DNA of 64,000 nucleotides from Marinicauda algicola (GTDB lineage: Bacteria; Pseudomonadota; Alphaproteobacteria; Caulobacterales; Maricaulaceae). Below the pieces are notes generated by a model, which did not search any database, was not told the origin of the DNA, and saw only the letters and a list, made by a program, of their open reading frames with translations. The DNA lies in assembly GCF_017161425.1 (NCBI RefSeq), contig NZ_CP071057.1:3225501-3289500 (forward strand), given 5' to 3'. The position numbers and the translations under genes are program-made. Of the stretch, positions 1 to 8,828 are shown piece after piece (position 1 is the stretch's first letter; every line of letters starts with the position of its first letter).

Positions 1-351
1 GGGACGGCGGACGCGGTCCTTCTGCGCCAGGCCCTGCACGGTGCTGACGGCGCCCTGGCGCAGATCGCCCAGCGCCCGGGCCAGCCGGACCGGCGCGAGC
101 GCCAGCAGGGCGCACCACAAGAGCAGGACCGGTACGCCCAGCACCCAGGGGCCCGCAAAGCCCCTCTCGCCGGCGGAAACCATCCAGAGCGCCAGGGCGA
201 CGAGGCCGGCGAGCGCGGCAAGGCCGGCGAGGCTGAAGACGCCCTGCGCGAGGATGTAGCGCCCGATCGTCCGGCGTTCTTCCTCGCTCAGGCGCGCCTG
301 CCCGGCGGGGGCGGGGCCTGGCGCAGCCTCCCGGCCGGGCGCGCTAGCCAT
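1..351 (-). CDS. Membrane protein of unknown function, C-terminus off the window
   Basis: An open frame starts at ATG 351 on the minus strand and runs off the left edge, giving 117 residues. It has a Pro/Ala-rich N-terminus of about 20 residues, a short charged stretch (LSEEERRTIGRY), then two hydrophobic segments at about residues 33-56 and 68-90, separated by a short polar loop. This suggests an inner-membrane protein with a cytoplasmic N-terminus. It overlaps the last 8 bases of the lipoprotein gene upstream, so the two are probably translated from one transcript. I do not recognise the family and the missing part could change the reading. Confidence 0.6.
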   Translation of the reverse strand, partial: MASAPGREAAPGPAPAGQARLSEEERRTIGRYILAQGVFSLAGLAALAGLVALALWMVSAGERGFAGPWVLGVPVLLLWCALLALAPVRLARALGDLRQGAVSTVQGLAQKDRVRRP

Positions 352-1279
352 TTCCGCCGTCTTCCTCCCCCGCGTCGCTTTCGGCCTCCGCCGCCGGCTT
401 CACGAAGCGCAGGGTCATGCGGTCGGATTCCCCGATCGCCTGGTAGGGCGCGGGATCGAAGTCGGCGGCGGGCTGTTCGCCCGGCGCGGCGACGCGGCTG
501 ACGGGAGGCAGGGTCCACACGCCGAAGGGATGGTCAGCGGTGTCGGCCGGGTTGGCGTTGATCTCGCTCGCAGCGGCGAGTTCGAAGCCGGCTTCCTGCG
601 CCAGCGCGATGACGTAGTCCTGCTGGACATAGCCGCTTGCGGCACGCGGGTCCTGTTCCACGCTGGCGGGCAGGCGGTGCTCGACCACGCCGAGCACGCC
701 GCCGGGCTTGAGCGCGGCATAGAAGTCGGCGAAGGCCTTCTCCGCGAAGCCGCGCGCCATCCAGTTGTGCACGTTGCGGAAAGTCAGGATCGCGTCGGCG
801 CTTTCCGGAGGCAGGATCGGACCGGTCTCGGGACCGAACTCGGTCATCTGGACCGTGCCGTAGAGCGGGTCGGAAAAGCGGGCGATGTACTCGTCGCGGA
901 AGCGCTCCAGGCGCTCCTCGCCGCCGGTCGGGAAATAGGCCGCGACATAGGTGCCGCCATTGGCCGCGATCCAGGGCGCGAGGATCTGGGTGTACCAGCC
1001 GGCGGCCGGCCAGATCTCCACCACTGTTCCGGACGGATCGATGTTGAAGAATTCCAGCGTCTCCCGCGGGTTGCGCCACTCGTCGCGGGCCGCCTGCTCG
1101 CCGCGCCACGCGCCTTCGACCGCCCATTCCAGCGTCCCGGCTTCGGCCCCGGCGGCGGGCTCGGCGACCGCCTCGGGCGCCGCCTCGTCCCCGGCGGGCG
1201 GTGCGGCGGGCTCCTCCTCGCCGCCGCCGCAGGCGGACAGGAGCAGGGACAGGGCGATGAGAGAAGTGGCGTGGCGCAT
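344..1279 (-). CDS. Lipoprotein with SAM-methyltransferase fold
   Basis: The 311-residue product begins with a signal peptide ending in a lipobox (LLSAC, Cys17), so it should be a lipid-anchored envelope protein. The mature part starts with an acidic Ala/Glu linker and then a class I methyltransferase-like domain resembling the predicted-methyltransferase group COG4798. The usual glycine-rich motif I is altered: VVEIWPAAGWYTQ stands where a VxExGxGxG loop is expected. A later LKPGGVLGVVEH strand is canonical. Such proteins sit outside the cytoplasm, where SAM is not expected, so catalysis is doubtful and a binding role is possible. The gene precedes the partial membrane-protein gene with an 8-base overlap. 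Confidence 0.75.
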   Translation of the reverse strand: MRHATSLIALSLLLSACGGGEEEPAAPPAGDEAAPEAVAEPAAGAEAGTLEWAVEGAWRGEQAARDEWRNPRETLEFFNIDPSGTVVEIWPAAGWYTQILAPWIAANGGTYVAAYFPTGGEERLERFRDEYIARFSDPLYGTVQMTEFGPETGPILPPESADAILTFRNVHNWMARGFAEKAFADFYAALKPGGVLGVVEHRLPASVEQDPRAASGYVQQDYVIALAQEAGFELAAASEINANPADTADHPFGVWTLPPVSRVAAPGEQPAADFDPAPYQAIGESDRMTLRFVKPAAEAESDAGEEDGGNG

Positions 1280-1513
1280 GAGGACAATCCCGTTCGGTCG
1301 CGGAGGGCGGGGCTATCAAGGCCCGCGAAGGGTTGAAAAATCAAGAGCCACGCGCGCCCCGGCGCGCGCCTATTGCATCGCGCGGGCGCGCTTCCCATGT
1401 GGATTTGCGAGGGTCGCCTGTACGGGGCCTTCGAACGCCTGGGACCGGTGCCGCGCGAAGCAGGCCGGTCCGATTCGTCAACTGCAACAGGGCCCGGCGC
1501 GCCCGGTGCCCGC

Positions 1514-1533
1514 GATCGCTTCGATGGAGGATC
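1514..1533 (+). promoter_or_regulatory. ROSE-like RNA thermometer hairpin
   Basis: Just upstream of the heat-shock gene, bases 1514-1517 pair with 1530-1533, G1518 is bulged, and 1519-1520 pair with 1528-1529, with a 7-base loop. The 5' arm contains UCGCU, matching the U(U/C)GCU motif of ROSE elements. The 3' arm contains the AGGA of the Shine-Dalgarno site, six bases before the ATG. ROSE elements in alphaproteobacterial small heat-shock genes hide the ribosome site in this way and melt on warming. A competing short hairpin (1515-1518 with 1522-1525) is also possible. The fold was done by eye. Confidence 0.6.
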
Positions 1534-1537
1534 AAGC

Positions 1538-2008
1538 ATGCGTAGCGTTGATTTTTCGCCGCTATACCGGACCATTGTCGGTTTCGACCGGCTGGCCAAC
1601 ATGATGGACACCGCGTCCAAGCTGGAAGGCGGCTCCGGCTATCCCCCCTACAATATCGAGCAGACCGGTGAGAACGCGTTCGTGATCGAACTCGCCGTCG
1701 CCGGTTTCTCCGAGGACGACCTGTCGATCGAGGTCCAGGAAAACGTGCTCACCGTCTCCGGCAAGCGCGAGCGCGCCGAGGACGAGAACGCGCGCACCTT
1801 CCTGCACCGCGGCATCGCCGAGCGCTCCTTCGAGCGCCGCTTCCATCTCGCCGACCACGTCCAGGTGCGCGATGCGGAGCTGAAGAACGGCATGCTGACG
1901 ATCAAGCTCGAGCGCGAGGTGCCCGAGGCGAAGAAGCCGCGCCAGATCGCCATCAACGGCAAGTCCGGCGCCAAGGTGATCGAGGGCGGCAAGAAGTCGG
2001 CCGCCTGA
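1538..2008 (+). CDS. hsp20: Small heat-shock protein, Hsp20/IbpA type
   Basis: This 156-residue protein is an ATP-independent holdase that binds unfolding proteins in the cytoplasm. Residues about 35-130 form an alpha-crystallin domain, recognised from FVIELAVAGF, an ENVLTVSGKR strand, the FLHRGIAERSFERRF loop and NGMLTIKLERE. A C-terminal IAI motif, used for oligomer assembly, follows. The start was set at ATG 1538 because GGAGG lies at 1526-1530; a longer open frame upstream has no such site. A GGTTGAAAA sequence at 1331-1339 resembles a sigma-32 -35 element, but no convincing -10 follows. A strong terminator follows the gene. Induction by heat is likely at both transcription and translation. 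Confidence 0.93.
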   Translation: MRSVDFSPLYRTIVGFDRLANMMDTASKLEGGSGYPPYNIEQTGENAFVIELAVAGFSEDDLSIEVQENVLTVSGKRERAEDENARTFLHRGIAERSFERRFHLADHVQVRDAELKNGMLTIKLEREVPEAKKPRQIAINGKSGAKVIEGGKKSAA

Positions 2009-2069
2009 CGCTCGCCCGGCGACGCGGCGCGCCCGCCCGGGCCCGCCGCGCTCACGTTTCCCCCACGAC

Positions 2070-2103
2070 TGGCGCGCCCCTCAAGGGCGCGCCATTTTTT
2101 CTT
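2070..2103 (+). terminator. Rho-independent terminator of the hsp20 gene
   Basis: A perfect 10-bp inverted repeat (2070-2079 with 2085-2094) with a 5-base loop is followed by six T residues. It lies between the convergent hsp20 and nadE genes. The T-run is on the plus strand only, so it is oriented for hsp20. Confidence 0.9.
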
Positions 2104-2105
2104 GC

Positions 2106-4166
2106 CTAGCGCAGCCCGAGCTCGCGCTTGAGCGCCTCGATCTCGTCGAGCCAGACCCTGGCGGAGCTGTCCGACGGCATGCGCCAGTCCCCGCGGGGGG
2201 AGAGCGCGCCGGCGGACGTGACCTTCGGTCCGTTCGGCATCGCCGAGCGCTTGAACTGGGAGAACTGGAAGAAGCGGCGCGAGAAGACCTCGAGCCAGTG
2301 CACGATCTCTTCCAGGGAAAAGGCGCGCTTCTGCTCCTCGCCGACATGGGGCGGCCAGGCCCCGGCCTTTGCGTCGCCCCAGGCGGCGTGGGCCAGGAAG
2401 GCGGTCTTGGCCGGCCCGAGGCCGAAGCGCATCATGTGGTGCAGGTGGAAATCCTGCAGCGGGTAGGGGCCGATGGCCTCCTCGGTGGACTGGATGTTCT
2501 CGTCCTCTCCGGCCGGGATCAGCTCCGGCGAGATCTCCGTGGCGAGGATGGACTCCAGCGTCGCCGAAACCTCCGGCCCGAACTGGCCGCGCCGCGCCGA
2601 CCAGGCGATGAGATGCTGGATCAGAGTCTTCGCCACCGCGCCGTTCACATTGTAGTGGGACATCTGGTCGCCGACCCCGTAGGTGCACCAGCCGAGCGCC
2701 AGCTCGGACAGGTCGCCGGTGCCGATCACCAGGCCGCCGAGATGGTTGGCGAGGCGGAAGAGATAGTCGGTGCGCAGGCCCGCCTGGACGTTCTCGAACG
2801 TGGTGTCGAACTCACTTCGTCCCTCCGCATACGGATGGCCGATATCCTCCAGCATGCGTTCCGAGGCCGGACGGATGTCGATCGTGCGGTGGCTGACGCC
2901 GAGACCCTCGATGAGCGCCCTGGCGTTTTGCGCGGTCTTCGAACTCGTCCCGAAGCCGGGCAGGGATACCGCGACGATGTTCTCGCGCTTCAGGCCGAGC
3001 CGGTCGAAGGCGCGTGCGGTGACGATCAGGGCCTGGGTCGAATCGAGCCCGCCCGAGACGCCGATCACGGCCCGCTCGATCCCGGTCGCGCGCAGGCGCT
3101 GGGCGAGGCCCTGGACCTGGATGTTATAGGCTTCGAAACAGTCCTCATCGAGGCGCGCCTCGTCGTTGGGCACGAAGGGATAGCGGTCGAAGGCGCGTTC
3201 GAGCGGGACTTCCGTGTCGAGCGCGGGCTCGAGGCGGAAGCTCACCCGCCGGAAATCGCGCAGGCGCTGCGCCGCGCGCGCCGCGGTGTCGCGATAGGTG
3301 GCGAAGCGGATGCGGTCCTGCTCGATACGCTCCAGATCGATGTCGGCGAAGAGTTCGCTGCCCGCATTGGAGAAGCGCTCGCTCTCGGCGAGCTTCTCGC
3401 CGAGTTCGTGCACCGTGATCTGGCCGTCCCAGGCGAGATCGGTGGTGGACTCCCCCGTCCCGGCGGCGGTGAAGACATAGGCACCGAGGCAGCGGAAGGA
3501 CTGGACATTGCACAGCTTCTCGCGCTCGCGCGCCTTGCCGATCGTGACGTTGGAGGCGGACAGGTTCAGCATCACCGTCGCCCCGGCGAGCGCGCCATCG
3601 AGGCTCGGGGGGCTTGGCGCCCACAAGTCCTCGCAGACCTCCACATGGACGCGCAGCTCCGGCACGTCCTCGCATTCGAAGATCAGCCGCGCGCCGAAGG
3701 GCGTTTGCGCGCCGGCATAGCCGATCGTCTCCACCAGCGCCCCCGGCGCCTCGGAGAACCAGCGCTTCTCGTAATACTCGCGGTAGTTCGGCAGGAAACT
3801 CTTCGGAACGATACCGAGCAGGCGTCCGCGATGGATGACGAGCGCGCAGTTGTAGAGCTGGCTGTGCACGCGCACGGGGGCACCGACGACGATGACCGGC
3901 CGCAGCTCCCGGCTCGCCTCGATGATCGTGCGCGCGGCCGCCTCGATCGCGTCGAGCATCGGCGCCTGGTGATGCAGGTCGTCCAACGAGTAGCCGGCCA
4001 GGCAAAGCTCGGGAAACAGGGCCACCGCAGCCTGACGCTCATGCGCGCGGCCGGCGAGTTCGAGGATGTGGCCGGCATTGGCCCTGGGCTCGGCGAGCTG
4101 GACGAAGGGGGCGAAGGCGGCGATGCGCGCCATGCGGTGGCGGTAGATGTTGTTGAAGACGGACAT
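2106..4166 (-). CDS. nadE: Glutamine-hydrolysing NAD(+) synthetase
   Basis: The 686-residue product makes NAD from deamido-NAD, ATP and ammonia released from glutamine. The N-terminal nitrilase-type glutaminase has Glu in FPELCLAGYS, Lys in PKSFLPNYREY and the nucleophile Cys in EVCEDLW. The C-terminal synthetase has the PPi-loop SGGLDST near residue 370. Length and domain order fit the two-domain NadE family. I chose ATG 4166 (MSVFNNIYRH) because GCGAGG precedes it at a good distance; ATGs up to 4256 remain open. The gene converges with hsp20 across the terminator and appears to be transcribed alone. Confidence 0.95.
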   Translation of the reverse strand: MSVFNNIYRHRMARIAAFAPFVQLAEPRANAGHILELAGRAHERQAAVALFPELCLAGYSLDDLHHQAPMLDAIEAAARTIIEASRELRPVIVVGAPVRVHSQLYNCALVIHRGRLLGIVPKSFLPNYREYYEKRWFSEAPGALVETIGYAGAQTPFGARLIFECEDVPELRVHVEVCEDLWAPSPPSLDGALAGATVMLNLSASNVTIGKAREREKLCNVQSFRCLGAYVFTAAGTGESTTDLAWDGQITVHELGEKLAESERFSNAGSELFADIDLERIEQDRIRFATYRDTAARAAQRLRDFRRVSFRLEPALDTEVPLERAFDRYPFVPNDEARLDEDCFEAYNIQVQGLAQRLRATGIERAVIGVSGGLDSTQALIVTARAFDRLGLKRENIVAVSLPGFGTSSKTAQNARALIEGLGVSHRTIDIRPASERMLEDIGHPYAEGRSEFDTTFENVQAGLRTDYLFRLANHLGGLVIGTGDLSELALGWCTYGVGDQMSHYNVNGAVAKTLIQHLIAWSARRGQFGPEVSATLESILATEISPELIPAGEDENIQSTEEAIGPYPLQDFHLHHMMRFGLGPAKTAFLAHAAWGDAKAGAWPPHVGEEQKRAFSLEEIVHWLEVFSRRFFQFSQFKRSAMPNGPKVTSAGALSPRGDWRMPSDSSARVWLDEIEALKRELGLR

Positions 4167-4274
4167 GCTGCCTCGCTCGTCGCTCGCCGCGGCTGACATA
4201 GCGCGGACGCGCTTATGCTCAAAGTGAGTATTAAAGCGTGCCGGCGGAGGCGGCAAGCGAAACGGGCCGGGCGG

Positions 4275-5576
4275 TCAGGCCGCCGACATGTCGATCGCGC
4301 CGGTGGCGTCGGCGAGCTGTTCGCGGAAGTTCGGCGGCAGGCCGACGCCGGTAAGGCAGGCCCTGGCGAAGATCGCGCGGCGCGCGTCGAGCCCGTGCAT
4401 GGAAGAGTGGGAGAAGTCCGCCCCGGTGGCGTTGACGTTGCGCATGTCGGTGCCGGAGAGGTCGCAATAGCGCAGCACGGCCCCCGCCAGGGAGGCGGCG
4501 AGCAGCCGGTCGTTCGGCAGGATCAGCGGGCCGAGCTGGGCCCCCCTGAGATCGGCATTGTTGAGCTGCGCGCCGGACAGGTCGGCCCCGCGCAGATCCG
4601 CCCCGCGCAGGCAGGCCATCCTGAGATCGGCGCCCTCGAGCTTCGCTCCCTGCAGGGCGGCGCCCTCCAGGTCGACGCCGTAGAGGATCGCCCCCTTGGC
4701 CTGCAGCGCGGTCAGATTGCGCCGGGCGAGGCTCTTGAGGCCCCTGAGGTCGCAGCCGTTGAACAGGGAGGGCTTGCCTTGCTTGCCGCCGGTCTCGCAC
4801 CACAGGGCATGCGCCTTCAGCAGCATGGCGGTCTCGGCCATGTCCGCGCCGGGTGCCGGACCGGCCGGCTTGTCGGTGAGCGCGCCCTCGGTGTTCATGC
4901 CCTGTGTCTTGCACATGTCGAGCTTGGCCCCGATCAGGACCGAGTTCGACAGGTCGGCATCGGTGAGGTCGGAGCCGGACAGGTCCGCGCCCTCCAGGTT
5001 GGCACCGGGAAAGCGCGCCCCGCGCAGGTTTGCGCGCTGCAGTCTTGCCCCGATCAGCACCGCGTCGGAGAAGTCCGCACGCTGTGCCACCGCACCGGTC
5101 ATCTTCGAGTTGGCCAGGTTCGCACCGGTGAAATTGGCGTCCGCGACCTCGCCGGGCCGCTGCTCGTGACGGATCACCGCCAGGCCCTTTTCCCGGTCGA
5201 CCTGGGCGATCGCGCCCTCGCGCAGATCGGCCTGGTAGAGATCGGCACCGGTGAGATTGGCCCCGCGCAGCACAGCCCCGCGCAGATCCGCGCGGCGCAG
5301 CACCGCGCCGGAGAGGTTCGAACGCCTGAGATCGGTTGCGAAGAGATTGGCGCTCGACAGGTTGGCGCGCGAGAAATTCGTCGCCTGCAGGATGGCGCCG
5401 GAAAAATCGGCGTCGGTGAGATTGCGCCCCGAAAGGTCGAGGCCCTGCATGACCTTGTAGGCGAAATTCGCCCGCGCCCCGCCCATCTGCCCGCTCAGGA
5501 GCTTCTCGTGGCGATCGCAGGCGCGATCGGCCTCCTCCTGGCTCAGGCGTTCGTAGGTGATGGTCTTGCCGATCAT
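4275..5576 (-). CDS. Pentapeptide-repeat protein
   Basis: The product, about 433 residues, is built mainly of A(D/N)LXX repeats (for example GADLSGAQL, RANLRGARF, EGADLSGSDL) that should fold as a right-handed quadrilateral beta-helix. Two repeat blocks are separated near residues 220-270 by a non-repeat insert with predicted helix (AETAMLLKAHALWCE). The N-terminal 50 residues and a short C-terminal tail are unlike the repeats. Some relatives (Qnr, MfpA) mimic DNA and protect gyrase, but most have no known role, and nothing here points to a target. The start is uncertain: ATG 5576 is used, and a TTG at 5591 is also in frame. Neither has a clear ribosome site. Confidence 0.85.
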   Translation of the reverse strand: MIGKTITYERLSQEEADRACDRHEKLLSGQMGGARANFAYKVMQGLDLSGRNLTDADFSGAILQATNFSRANLSSANLFATDLRRSNLSGAVLRRADLRGAVLRGANLTGADLYQADLREGAIAQVDREKGLAVIRHEQRPGEVADANFTGANLANSKMTGAVAQRADFSDAVLIGARLQRANLRGARFPGANLEGADLSGSDLTDADLSNSVLIGAKLDMCKTQGMNTEGALTDKPAGPAPGADMAETAMLLKAHALWCETGGKQGKPSLFNGCDLRGLKSLARRNLTALQAKGAILYGVDLEGAALQGAKLEGADLRMACLRGADLRGADLSGAQLNNADLRGAQLGPLILPNDRLLAASLAGAVLRYCDLSGTDMRNVNATGADFSHSSMHGLDARRAIFARACLTGVGLPPNFREQLADATGAIDMSAA

Positions 5577-5652
5577 TTGAGGAGTCTGCAAACCCGGGGC
5601 TGACGAGTGAAGGCGCGGCGCGCCGAACCTCGTCCACCCTAGGGCCGGCCCC

Positions 5653-6261
5653 TTAACGGCGTGTTTCCCTTGCGCCCGCCAGACGCACCCGGTTCATGCC
5701 CGCTCGCCCGAGCCGGTCGAGCGCATCCTCGAGGCTTTCGCCGGGGCCGGGAACGAGATCGGCGTCGAAAAGGGCGGGCCGGTTGTCCTGGACGACGAGC
5801 GGGCGGCCGGTGGAGAGCCGTGCGAAGAATCCGGCGTGGTGGGCCGCCGCCGCGTCGAGACGAACGTCCCGGACGACCTCGATGCCTGCCGCCTCCAGAA
5901 GGGCGATGCCCCGCCCGTCGACCCGGTCGAAGCGGTCGCCGCAGGCGATCACCACGCGCGCGATGCCGGCCTTCGCCAGAGCCTCGGCGCAGGGCGGGGT
6001 CCGGCCGTGATGGGCACAGGGCTCGAGCGTGACGTAGGCGGTCGCCCCGCGGGCGGCCTCGCCGGCCTGTTCGAGCGCCAGCGCCTCGGCATGCGGGCGC
6101 CCGCCCGGTGCCGTCGCGGCGGCCGCGATCACCCGGAGATCCTTCACGATGACGCAGCCCACCGCCGGATTGGGCGCGGTCGTTCCGAGCGCGGCAAAGC
6201 CTCTGGCCAGCGCGGCATCCATGAAGCGCAGATCGGCGAGGCTCTGCGCGCGTGCGTTCAC
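5653..6261 (-). CDS. ribD: RibD-type deaminase without a full reductase domain
   Basis: The 202-residue product matches the N-terminal deaminase half of RibD, which deaminates diaminohydroxy-phosphoribosylaminopyrimidine in riboflavin synthesis. Zinc ligands are visible as HAE ([10 protein letters not shown]) and [11 protein letters not shown], and the proton-relay Glu is in HAE. RibD is normally about 360 residues with a C-terminal NADPH reductase. Here only about 55 residues follow the deaminase, starting with [10 protein letters not shown] and lacking a Rossmann-like core. It starts with GTG 6261 in a GTGA overlap with gpmA, so the two are co-translated. It could be a stand-alone deaminase with a separate reductase elsewhere, or a relative with another substrate. 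Confidence 0.8.
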   Translation of the reverse strand: MNARAQSLADLRFMDAALARGFAALGTTAPNPAVGCVIVKDLRVIAAAATAPGGRPHAEALALEQAGEAARGATAYVTLEPCAHHGRTPPCAEALAKAGIARVVIACGDRFDRVDGRGIALLEAAGIEVVRDVRLDAAAAHHAGFFARLSTGRPLVVQDNRPALFDADLVPGPGESLEDALDRLGRAGMNRVRLAGARETRR

Positions 6262-6977
6262 GGGCAGGACGGCAGGTCTTTGGCCCGATCCGGATCGAGA
6301 TAGCGGGCCTCGACGGGCCTGAGGCCCGTCAGATCGATCAGGAGCGGGTTCGCGGTGGGCAGCTCGAAATTGACGATGTCCTCGTCGCCGACGTCGAAGA
6401 GCAGCTTGATCAGCGCGCGCAGCGAGTTGCCGTGCGCGGCGACCAGCACGTCCTCGCCGGCCTCCAGGCGCGGCGCGATCGTCTCCTCCCAGTAGGGCTG
6501 AACGCGCGCGAGCGTCAGCTTCAGGCTCTCGGTGGAGGGCAGAAGGTCGGGCTCCAGACCGCGATAGCGCGGATCGTGACGGGGATGGTTGGGATCGTCG
6601 ATCTCGAGCGGCGGCGGCGGGATGTCGTAGGACCGCCGCCAGAGATGCACCTGGTCCTCGCCGTGGCGCTCGGCGGTCTCGGCCTTGTTGAGGCCGGTAA
6701 GCTTGCCGTAATGGCGCTCGTTCAGCCGCCAGTGCTTCTCCACCGGGATCCAGACCCGGTCGAGCTCCTCAAGGCCGATCCAGAGCGTGCGGATGGCCCG
6801 CTTGAGCACGCTGGTAAAGGCGCAGGCCGGCTCGAAACCGGCCTCGCGCATCAGCACGCCGCCCTTTCGCGCCTCGGCCTCGCCCTTTTCGGTGAGGTCG
6901 ACATCCACCCAGCCGGTGAAGCGGTTCTCCAGATTCCACTGGCTCTGGCCGTGCCGGGTCAGGACGAGACGGGTCAC
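6258..6977 (-). CDS. gpmA: 2,3-bisphosphoglycerate-dependent phosphoglycerate mutase
   Basis: The 239-residue enzyme interconverts 3- and 2-phosphoglycerate in glycolysis and gluconeogenesis. The phospho-histidine motif is at the N-terminus (TRHGQSQWN, His9), followed by [11 protein letters not shown], the acid-base Glu in LNERHYG, and the second His in [11 protein letters not shown]. Length matches the dPGM family. The start is GTG 6977, with AGGAG seven bases upstream. Its TGA overlaps the GTG of the ribD-like gene. It diverges from kdsD. Confidence 0.95.
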   Translation of the reverse strand: MTRLVLTRHGQSQWNLENRFTGWVDVDLTEKGEAEARKGGVLMREAGFEPACAFTSVLKRAIRTLWIGLEELDRVWIPVEKHWRLNERHYGKLTGLNKAETAERHGEDQVHLWRRSYDIPPPPLEIDDPNHPRHDPRYRGLEPDLLPSTESLKLTLARVQPYWEETIAPRLEAGEDVLVAAHGNSLRALIKLLFDVGDEDIVNFELPTANPLLIDLTGLRPVEARYLDPDRAKDLPSCP

Positions 6978-7055
6978 GCGGGGCTCCTCGGTTCCGATTC
7001 CTCGAACGGTGCTGCTCTTAACCGATCGGTGCGCAAAGTGAAGATCAAGCCCGGT

Positions 7056-7082
7056 CTAGCAACAGCGCGCCCGCGCTGCTAG
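7056..7082 (+). other. Inverted repeat between gpmA and kdsD
   Basis: Within the 152-base divergent gap an imperfect inverted repeat (CTAGCA, a three-base bulge, GCGC / GCGC TGCTAG) ends 47 bases before kdsD. It may form a leader hairpin in the kdsD transcript or act as a binding site. No T-run follows, so it is not a simple terminator. Confidence 0.3.
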
Positions 7083-7129
7083 AGCACCAAGGCGCGTCGA
7101 AGCCTCGCGCGCGAGCACGAGACATCGCC

Positions 7130-8113
7130 TTGGCCGAATACGACCTGACCAGCCCGACCCTGCTTTCCGCCATGCGCCGGACGATCTCCATCGAGATGGA
7201 CGGGCTGGCGCTGCTGCGCGATTCCCTCGACGAGAGCGCGGCGGGCGTCGTGCGCCTGATCGCCGGCCTGAAGGGGCGGCTGATCTGCGCCGGCGTCGGC
7301 AAGTCCGGTCATGTCGCGCGCAAGATCGCCGCCACGCTCGCCTCCACCGGAACGCCGGCCCAGTTCGTCCACCCGGCCGAAGCCAGCCACGGCGATCTCG
7401 GCATGATCACCGCCGAGGATGCGGTGCTGGCCCTGTCGAAATCGGGCGAGACGCGCGAACTCGGCGACATCATCGCCTATTGCCGGCGCTTCGCCGTGCC
7501 GCTGATCGCGATGACGGCCGGCCTTCAAAGCACGCTGGCGCGCGGCGCCGACCATGTGCTGAAGATCCCTGATGCGGCGGAGGCCTGCGGGGAGACGCGC
7601 GCGCCGACGACATCCACGACGCTGATGATGGCAGCCGGCGACGCGCTCGCCGTGGCGCTGATCGAGGCGCGCGGCTTCACGGCGGAGGATTTCGGCCGCT
7701 TCCATCCCGGTGGCGCGCTCGGCGCGGCGCTGGCCCATGTCGAGGATCTGATGCATGGCGGGCGCGAGCTGCCGCTCGTCGGCGAGGGCGCGTCCATGGG
7801 CGAGGCGCTGATCGAGATGAGCGCGAAGGGCTTCGGCTGCGTCGGCGTGGTGGCCGGGGATGGCCGGCTCGCGGGCATCGTCACCGACGGCGACCTGCGC
7901 CGGAAGATGGCGCCCGACCTGCTCGAGCGCAGCGCGGGGGAGGTGATGACGCGCGACCCGTTCACGGCGCGCCGCTCCCTGCTGGCCGCCGAGGCGCTGC
8001 GGCGCATGACCGCGGGCGAGCGCAAGATCACCCAGCTCTTCGTCGTGGAGGAGGATGGCCGGCCCTGCGGTCTGCTGCACATCCACGACCTGCTGAGGGC
8101 CGGGATCAGCTGA
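7130..8113 (+). CDS. kdsD: D-arabinose 5-phosphate isomerase
   Basis: The 327-residue enzyme converts ribulose 5-phosphate to arabinose 5-phosphate, the first step to Kdo for lipopolysaccharide. Residues about 30-180 form a SIS domain with the phosphate loop GVGKSGHVARK and the ASHGDLGM and SKSGETREL motifs. Two CBS domains follow, ending in LLHIHDLLRAG. Length and order match KdsD rather than GmhA. The frame opens at TTG 7130 with a poor ribosome site; ATG 7172 is an alternative. The stop overlaps the next start (TGATG), so the following gene is translationally coupled. Confidence 0.92.
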   Translation: MAEYDLTSPTLLSAMRRTISIEMDGLALLRDSLDESAAGVVRLIAGLKGRLICAGVGKSGHVARKIAATLASTGTPAQFVHPAEASHGDLGMITAEDAVLALSKSGETRELGDIIAYCRRFAVPLIAMTAGLQSTLARGADHVLKIPDAAEACGETRAPTTSTTLMMAAGDALAVALIEARGFTAEDFGRFHPGGALGAALAHVEDLMHGGRELPLVGEGASMGEALIEMSAKGFGCVGVVAGDGRLAGIVTDGDLRRKMAPDLLERSAGEVMTRDPFTARRSLLAAEALRRMTAGERKITQLFVVEEDGRPCGLLHIHDLLRAGIS

Positions 8114-8760
8114 TGCGTGCCTTCTCGCTTCCCGACTGGGCCTTCTATCCGCTGGCCGGACTTCTGGCGGCCGGGCTGGTCGCGCTCGCCATGCTGGTGC
8201 GCCCCGCGGGCACCGAACCGGTGGTGCAGGGCGGACGCTTCACGGTGCAGGGACCTGCCCTGTCGAACTTCATCCCGGGTCCCGGCACGCGGGTCTCCTT
8301 CATGCCCGATTATCCCGGCGGCGCCGTGGCGCGGGCCGGCTCGGACGCCTCGCTCGAGGCCGCGGGAGCGCTCTCGGCCGGAGTCGGCCTGGTCGTGCCG
8401 CCCGCCTTCGAGGCCGCAGTGGTCGGCCAGCCCATCCGCGTCACCTTCGAGATCCAGGCCATGGACGACACGCTGGAGGAGGTTCGCATCGGCTATTTCA
8501 CGGTCTCGACCGGGGATTCCGGCTGGCGGGCCGTGCCGGTCAGCGAACGGTTCGAGACGGTTTCCTTCGACTGGCAAGTGCCCGCCGACGCCGCACTCAA
8601 CGAAAACGAGTGGGTCGGCATCTGGCCCGATCCGGAGGGGCTCGGCCGAGACGTGCTGGTGCGCCGCGTGGTGATCGAGATCCTCGCCGGCCAGGGTTCA
8701 TCGCCCGGCGGGGCCGGACCGGCTCGCCGCGCTGCGGGAGCCGCGCCCCCTCGTGAATGA
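8113..8760 (+). CDS. Single-pass membrane-anchored protein of unknown function
   Basis: The 215-residue product has one N-terminal membrane segment (about residues 10-29) and then a soluble, probably periplasmic, beta-rich region that looks like a small beta-sandwich with repeated valine strands. A late WVGIWPDPEG motif is distinctive. The Pro/Gly/Arg-rich tail is low complexity. It starts in the TGATG overlap with kdsD, which suggests a role tied to Kdo or envelope synthesis. I do not recognise the family. Confidence 0.7.
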   Translation: MRAFSLPDWAFYPLAGLLAAGLVALAMLVRPAGTEPVVQGGRFTVQGPALSNFIPGPGTRVSFMPDYPGGAVARAGSDASLEAAGALSAGVGLVVPPAFEAAVVGQPIRVTFEIQAMDDTLEEVRIGYFTVSTGDSGWRAVPVSERFETVSFDWQVPADAALNENEWVGIWPDPEGLGRDVLVRRVVIEILAGQGSSPGGAGPARRAAGAAPPRE

Positions 8761-8828
8761 CCGCTTGCCCACCCCGGCCTTCTTGGTTCACAGTTTAAGG
8801 TGATAAGAAGACTCCGAGGGGCAGGAGC

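Noticed and set aside
2298-4196. Long open frame (632 codons) on the plus strand opposite nadE
   Set aside because: It is the antisense shadow of a clear NAD synthetase gene in GC-rich DNA, with no ribosome site and no recognisable domain.
4215-5603. Plus-strand frame of 462 codons opposite the pentapeptide-repeat gene
   Set aside because: Its repeats simply mirror the pentapeptide repeats of the opposite strand.
7130-8113. Could this SIS protein be the missing GmhA?
   Set aside because: It has two CBS domains and the KdsD length and motifs; GmhA is about 190 residues and lacks CBS domains.
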